Assembly: GCA_021791455.1 (NCBI GenBank)
Contig: JAJYWM010000189.1
Location: 1 to 8,910 of the forward strand
Direction of reading: 5' to 3'
Length of the DNA stretch: 8,910 nt
Source: a bacterium
GTDB taxonomy: Bacteria > Chloroflexota > Dormibacteria > UBA8260 > Bog-877
Below the pieces are notes generated by a model, which made no database searches, had not been told where the DNA came from, and was given only the letters and a program-made list of their open reading frames with translations. This document shows, piece by piece, positions 5,951 to 8,910 of this stretch. The number at the start of each line of letters is the position of its first letter. The stretch's first letter is position 1. The position numbers were made by a program, and so were the translations under genes.

Positions 5951-6904
5951 TCAGGGCGCTCGAAAAATCGGGATCTCGAATATCACGCTCGGACGTGTGC
6001 CAACTACAAAGCGGTAGGTCCCTGGTTGAGAGGTCACAAACAACGCCTCAAGCTCTACGCTACTGCCGCCACCCCGCCCCAAGACACCACCATCGATGAA
6101 TGGTTCCAGCGCACCGCCTGGCGCGTACACACGGAAGTCTGCGAACAGCACACTTGCCTGACGGCTTGTGGGGTCTGATATAGCCACAGCTACGGCAGCC
6201 CCAGTAACCTGCCACGTAAGGGCCAGAAACGGACCTGTCGACTTCGCGGTGATCATGCGATAAGTGGTTCCCCCCACTACCTGCGATCCAGGCACCGAGC
6301 GTATGGCGCCGCCAGTCTCGCGCACCCGCACCTCAAATGACCAAGCGCCGCGCACGAAGGGGCTGGGAAAGGACCCCTTCGCCCCATATCCAGGTACGTT
6401 GGTCGTGCCACCACGAGGTGAGGGCAGGCCGATCAGGTCTGGAATCTTCAGGACAACCACGATGTTGCTCAGGGATGGCGGCGCGTGCTTGCGGGGCGCC
6501 GGGAAGACAAGCGCTTGCTCTCCGGGAAATACGGCGAGCCTGGTCAAGCGTGCTATGCTCGATCCGTTGGTGATCGTCGGTGCGTCTGCCCCGATGGCAA
6601 AAGGTTGGAGGCCGGAGCGCACCTTGATGACCACCACAGTCCGCAAAGCGTCCGCAAACCCTCCAATCACGACGACAGGATGTTGCCGATTGGGCACCGC
6701 TTCGGTCGGGGCAGACCTGCTCCGGCCTCCGGTCACCGGCACCGAAAAGCCCTCGCCCCCTAGCGCCTCAATGGTCGACCCGACCACGGGACTGCGCGTG
6801 AGAAGGGTCTGATAGGCGGGCCACACACGTAGCGCCACCGCGTTGAAGGCGCCCAAGAATAGGATTGCAATCGCCCAAGGCCACATTGCCCGGCCCGAAT
6901 GCAT
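5951..6904 (-). CDS. Membrane-anchored extracytoplasmic beta-rich protein, unknown function
   Basis: Not assigned to a known family. Seen: 317 residues from ATG 6904, chosen over an upstream GTG (6940) because GGGGAG sits directly before it. The N-terminus has a single hydrophobic segment (about residues 8-26, WAIAILFLGAFNAVALRVW) after a short basic start and without a clear cleavage site, so it is a likely signal anchor. The rest is rich in Val, Thr, Gly and Ser with alternating strands. It looks like two beta-sandwich-like halves, the second from about FVRGAWSFEVRVRETGG to GTYRFVVGTRP. No catalytic motif is visible. Third-position GC is lower than in the toxin or integrase genes, hinting at a different origin. 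The frame continues after the TGA (see 5645-5902). Upstream lies a strong hairpin and then the gene for a small secreted protein. Confidence 0.7.
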   Translation of the reverse strand: MHSGRAMWPWAIAILFLGAFNAVALRVWPAYQTLLTRSPVVGSTIEALGGEGFSVPVTGGRSRSAPTEAVPNRQHPVVVIGGFADALRTVVVIKVRSGLQPFAIGADAPTITNGSSIARLTRLAVFPGEQALVFPAPRKHAPPSLSNIVVVLKIPDLIGLPSPRGGTTNVPGYGAKGSFPSPFVRGAWSFEVRVRETGGAIRSVPGSQVVGGTTYRMITAKSTGPFLALTWQVTGAAVAVAISDPTSRQASVLFADFRVYAPGGALEPFIDGGVLGRGGGSSVELEALFVTSQPGTYRFVVGTRPSVIFEIPIFRAP

Positions 6905-6952
6905 GGTGCTCCCCTTTGCCCGTTGGCCGCGACCCAACACTCCGCTACCTAG

Positions 6953-6989
6953 CTGCCAAGTCGGCGGCCGGAGGCCGCCGACTTGGCAG
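6953..6989. terminator. Perfect 17-bp hairpin between two minus-strand genes
   Basis: CTGCCAAGTCGGCGGCC (6953-6969) is the exact reverse complement of 6973-6989, with a three-base loop (6970-6972). It lies 24 bases after the stop of the small secreted-protein gene and about 50 bases before the start of the membrane-protein gene. No T-tract follows on either strand. Inference: an intergenic terminator or mRNA-stabilising stem of the U-less type common in GC-rich bacteria, which would uncouple or attenuate the two genes. Confidence 0.7.
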
Positions 6990-7012
6990 AGACACCGACG
7001 ATGTTATTACGA

Positions 7013-7441
7013 TCACCCGCCGTACCCGTAGCAAGGGAAGTAGTTTCCGGCGTAAACCTTCGGGACGGTGCACTCAGTTGTACCTTCGTATGTCCCGTTC
7101 TCGCTGCTGCCCGTATAAGAGGCGAGATACGTTACTCCGTCCCAATAGTAGCCGCTGTCATAGTTGGTCTGGTTCGGCGTGTAGAAGTTCTGGGTGGTCG
7201 GCGTCCCATTTTGGTTTTCACCAGTGATGCGTACGCTGTAGATCGACGTGCCGACATACACCACTAGCTGCTGCCCATTGCTCCCGGCTAGGACATCACT
7301 TGCCCCAAACCCCAGGGTCACCACAGCTGCGAGTAACACGGCACCCATCAAGCGGGGCATCCGCCTCACCGACGCCCTGCGACTCGCCGCTCGGCCCCAA
7401 CCATCCTTAAATGCTTTCACTGCACGTGTGCAATGCTTCAT
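7013..7441 (-). CDS. Small secreted Gly/Tyr/Asn/Thr-rich protein
   Basis: No family recognised. Seen: 142 residues from ATG 7441 with a strong ribosome site (GGAGGGAGGA just upstream). A long basic N-region (CTRAVKAFKDGWGRAASRR...) is followed by a hydrophobic core at about 32-47 (MGAVLLAAVVTLGFGA) and a cleavage-like VLA|GS at 52/53. The mature part is about 90 residues, begins GSNGQQLVVYVGTSIYSVRI and is rich in Tyr, Gly, Asn and Thr (NFYTPNQTNYDSGYYWDG). It has just two cysteines, at 124 (TTECTVP) and 137 (YFPCYGYGG), which could form one disulfide. An exported beta-rich surface or matrix protein is plausible. A later Met at 28 would give a more normal signal length. It ends with TGA, and a hairpin follows. 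Confidence 0.75.
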   Translation of the reverse strand: MKHCTRAVKAFKDGWGRAASRRASVRRMPRLMGAVLLAAVVTLGFGASDVLAGSNGQQLVVYVGTSIYSVRITGENQNGTPTTQNFYTPNQTNYDSGYYWDGVTYLASYTGSSENGTYEGTTECTVPKVYAGNYFPCYGYGG

Positions 7442-7492
7442 CTTCCTCCCTCCTTGACCTAGGCCCTGACATCAATAGCTTGACCCATGTAG

Positions 7493-7520
7493 AACCTAGC
7501 ACGGCCGTGTGAATTTACAA
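7493..7520 (-). promoter_or_regulatory. Putative promoter of the small secreted-protein gene with internal palindrome
   Basis: On the minus strand TTGTAA (7515-7520) and TAGGTT (7493-7498) are separated by 16 bases, about 50 bases before the start codon. The palindrome CACGGCCGTG (7500-7509) fills the spacer and could be an operator. Each hexamer matches consensus only partly, so the call is tentative. Confidence 0.35.
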
Positions 7521-7687
7521 GTCGGCAGAAGTACCGACACAGGACCGGTCAATGCCCATTACTAAGCCTGGAAACACCGAAGGGGCTGAGGTAGGGGCAG
7601 GGCGGTAGACAAAGAAAAGGTACTCGGCGCTGGGATAATTGGTGTTGAAAAGACGCTGAGCGGCCCCAGCAGAGGAGCACCCTTTCG

Positions 7688-8580
7688 GTGCAGACATCAT
7701 CCCACACTCTGGACCGGCTTGGGGTCGCTTTCGACGACCCGCACGCGGTTGCCAACGCCGGGCTGCTGCTGCCGGCGACCTTGGCCCAGCGCCTGGAGCT
7801 GAAGGAACTGATCGACGGGCACCTGGATCTTGGGGCCGCTCCAGGGCGAGCGAAGGTGGGGTCCAAGGCCATGACCCTTATCCACGCGATGCTGGCAGGC
7901 GGCGACAGCATCGCGGATGCCGATGTGCTCCGGGCTGGAGCAACCCAGGAGGTGCTGGGCCATGCCGTATTGGCGCCCTCCACTTTGGGGGCCTTTCTGC
8001 GCAGCTTCACTTTCGGGCATGTCCGCCAGCTGGATGCGGTCAGCCGGGAGGCACTGGCTCGGGCCTGGGCGGCTGGGTTCGGCTCCGGAGCGGCGGAGTA
8101 CCTCATCGATATGGACTCCACCATCTGCGAGACCTTCGGCCTGTCGTAGCAGGGGGTGGGCTTCGGGTACACCAGGGTGCGTGGGTACCACCCGCTGCTG
8201 GCGACTGGGGCCGTGGGTGGAGAGGTGCTCCACTGCCGACTGCGGGGTGGCTCGGCCAACACCCAACGTGGAGCGGCGAGTTTCCTGCGCGAGACGTGCG
8301 CACGAGTGCGGGGAGCGGGGCGACGGGGCAGCTGGTCTTGCGGGCGGACTCCGGCTTCTACGGCCGCAAGGTGCTCGGCCCCTGTCGGCAACAGCGGGTG
8401 CGCTTCTCGGTCACGGCCAGGATGAACCCAGATCTGTAAAAGGCGATCGCCGCCATCCCCGAGGAGGCGTGGACTCCCATCCCCTATTGGTCGAGCACCG
8501 GCACCTTCGGCACAGACGAGCAGGTTCAAGCCATCTTCGGAGCGGATGTGGCCGAGGTGCCCTATGTCGCCTTCGGCAAG
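7688..8580 (+). pseudogene. IS1380-family transposase remnant
   Basis: Role (family): DDE transposase of an insertion sequence. Seen: from GTG 7688 the translation gives LDRLGVAFDDPHAVANAGLLLPATLAQRL, then ADADVLRAGATQEVLGH, APSTLGAFLRSFTFGHVRQLD and YLIDMDSTICETFGL, whose DMDST is the first catalytic Asp block. A TAG (8147-8149) replaces the usual Lys codon. The same frame then continues FGYTRVRGYHPLLATG and LRGGSANTQRGAA. A one-base loss in the G-run near 8317-8321 shifts the frame to LVLRADSGFYGRK (second Asp block). A TAA follows at 8437-8439, then AIPEEAWTPIPYW and DVAEVPYVAFGK, where similarity stops. The last third, including the Glu region, is missing. It is thus dead by two stops, a frameshift and truncation, the break coinciding with the IS630 sequence that follows. 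Confidence 0.9.
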
Positions 8581-8610
8581 ATTGGGGGGTGATCGTAAGA
8601 CAATTGAGCG
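8581..8610 (+). mobile_element. Probable left boundary of an IS630 element inside the IS1380 remnant
   Basis: IS1380 similarity ends with AFGK at about 8580 and the IS630 transposase begins at 8611, so the element's left end must lie between. GTAAGACAATTG (8595-8606) looks like an IS630-type terminal sequence. IS630 elements insert at TA, and the only TA here is at 8596-8597. The exact boundary needs the right-hand end, which is outside the window. Confidence 0.4.
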
Positions 8611-8910
8611 GTGGCAAGGCTGGGTCGGCGGGCGGCCTACGAAGAGCGCGTACGGGCAGTTCAGGCGGTCGAGCGCGGCCAGCGCGCTGAGATAGTCGCA
8701 GAGGTTTTGGGCTTCGCGCGGTCCACGGTCTTCGGGTGGGTGCAGGCGGCGCGGCTTGGCGGCGAGCAAGCGCTTGAGACCAGGCCAACTCCGGGGCCAC
8801 CACCCCGACTCTCCGCCAGACAAATGCAGCGCTTGCGCAAACCGCTGGTGGTGCGAGATCCGCGACAGCTTCAGTTTGAGTTCGCCCTCTGGACTCGGGC
8901 GCTGGTGGCG
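8611..8910 (+). CDS. IS630-family transposase, N-terminal part (runs off the window)
   Basis: Role (family): Tc1/mariner-related DDE transposase. Seen: from GTG 8611, RAAYEERVRAVQAVERGQRAEIVAEVLGFARSTVFGWVQAARLGGEQALETRP forms the helix-turn-helix DNA-binding region, with the 'V A..LG.. RSTV..W' pattern. It is followed by the linker PGPPPRLSARQMQRL and the DPRQLQFEFALWTRALV block, which precedes the catalytic domain in this family. An in-frame TGA lies directly upstream at 8605-8607, so GTG 8611 is the earliest start. No lesion is visible in the 100 codons present. The catalytic Asp and Glu residues lie beyond the right edge, so completeness is unknown. Confidence 0.85.
   Translation, partial: MARLGRRAAYEERVRAVQAVERGQRAEIVAEVLGFARSTVFGWVQAARLGGEQALETRPTPGPPPRLSARQMQRLRKPLVVRDPRQLQFEFALWTRALVA

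Noticed and set aside
461..5953. Reassigned TGA codon, because two frames continue through TGA (461-463 and 5951-5953).
   Set aside because: The antitoxin, phosphoesterase and secreted-protein genes all appear to end properly at TGA, Trp is encoded by TGG throughout, and decayed genes with other stop types are present. Nonsense mutation is simpler.
7549..8823. A 424-codon minus-strand open frame.
   Set aside because: It is antisense to the IS1380 remnant and the IS630 start, has a Pro/Arg/Ser-rich translation with no domain, and results from high GC.
1..8910. CRISPR array.
   Set aside because: No regularly spaced repeat of CRISPR size was seen on either strand.

Overview
The window is GC-rich and reads like accessory DNA from a high-GC soil-type bacterium of the Actinomycetota / Chloroflexota / Dormibacterota kind. 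That placement rests on base composition, frequent GTG starts, TANNNT-type -10 boxes directly in front of start codons, and the protein families present. It is an inference; no lineage marker such as rRNA is in the window. Most of the content is mobile or defence-related and much of it is decaying.

Layout, left to right. (1) 1-736, minus strand: the N-terminal part of a TOTE-type archaeo-eukaryotic primase protein. It is cut by the window edge, broken by an in-frame TGA, and carries a changed catalytic motif. (2) 737-1331: mostly featureless, ending in a promoter. (3) 1332-1870, plus strand: a BrnT-like toxin gene overlapping a CopG/BrnA-like antitoxin gene. (4) 1871-2448: no convincing gene. 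(5) 2449-3678, minus strand: a tyrosine recombinase with all catalytic residues but damaged at both ends. (6) 3848-3957: the 3' part of a tRNA-Lys(CTT) with three short direct repeats beside it. Next to the recombinase this looks like an attP site. (7) 4042-4716, minus strand: a compact toxin-antitoxin operon in the order HicB-like, HicA, HicB. (8) 4864-5652, plus strand: an intact calcineurin-like metallophosphoesterase. (9) 5645-7441, minus strand: an export-related block made of a small secreted Gly/Tyr/Asn-rich protein, a strong hairpin, a membrane-anchored beta-rich protein, and an open segment that continues that frame after a TGA. (10) 7688-8580, plus strand: an IS1380-family transposase remnant with two stops, a frameshift and a missing C-terminus. 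(11) 8611-8910, plus strand: the start of an IS630-family transposase that interrupts the IS1380 remnant and leaves the window.

Functionally, 1332-4716 resembles the stabilisation and integration module of an integrative element: two toxin-antitoxin loci flank an integrase and its attachment site. The TOTE remnant suggests a lost defence or replication-conflict cargo. The secreted and membrane proteins could be ordinary chromosomal cargo. The most unusual items are the HicB-HicA-HicB arrangement, the tRNA fragment whose expected 5' half is missing, and two genes whose -10 boxes lie exactly six bases before the start codon, which implies leaderless mRNAs. No clearly new multi-gene system is demonstrable from sequence alone.
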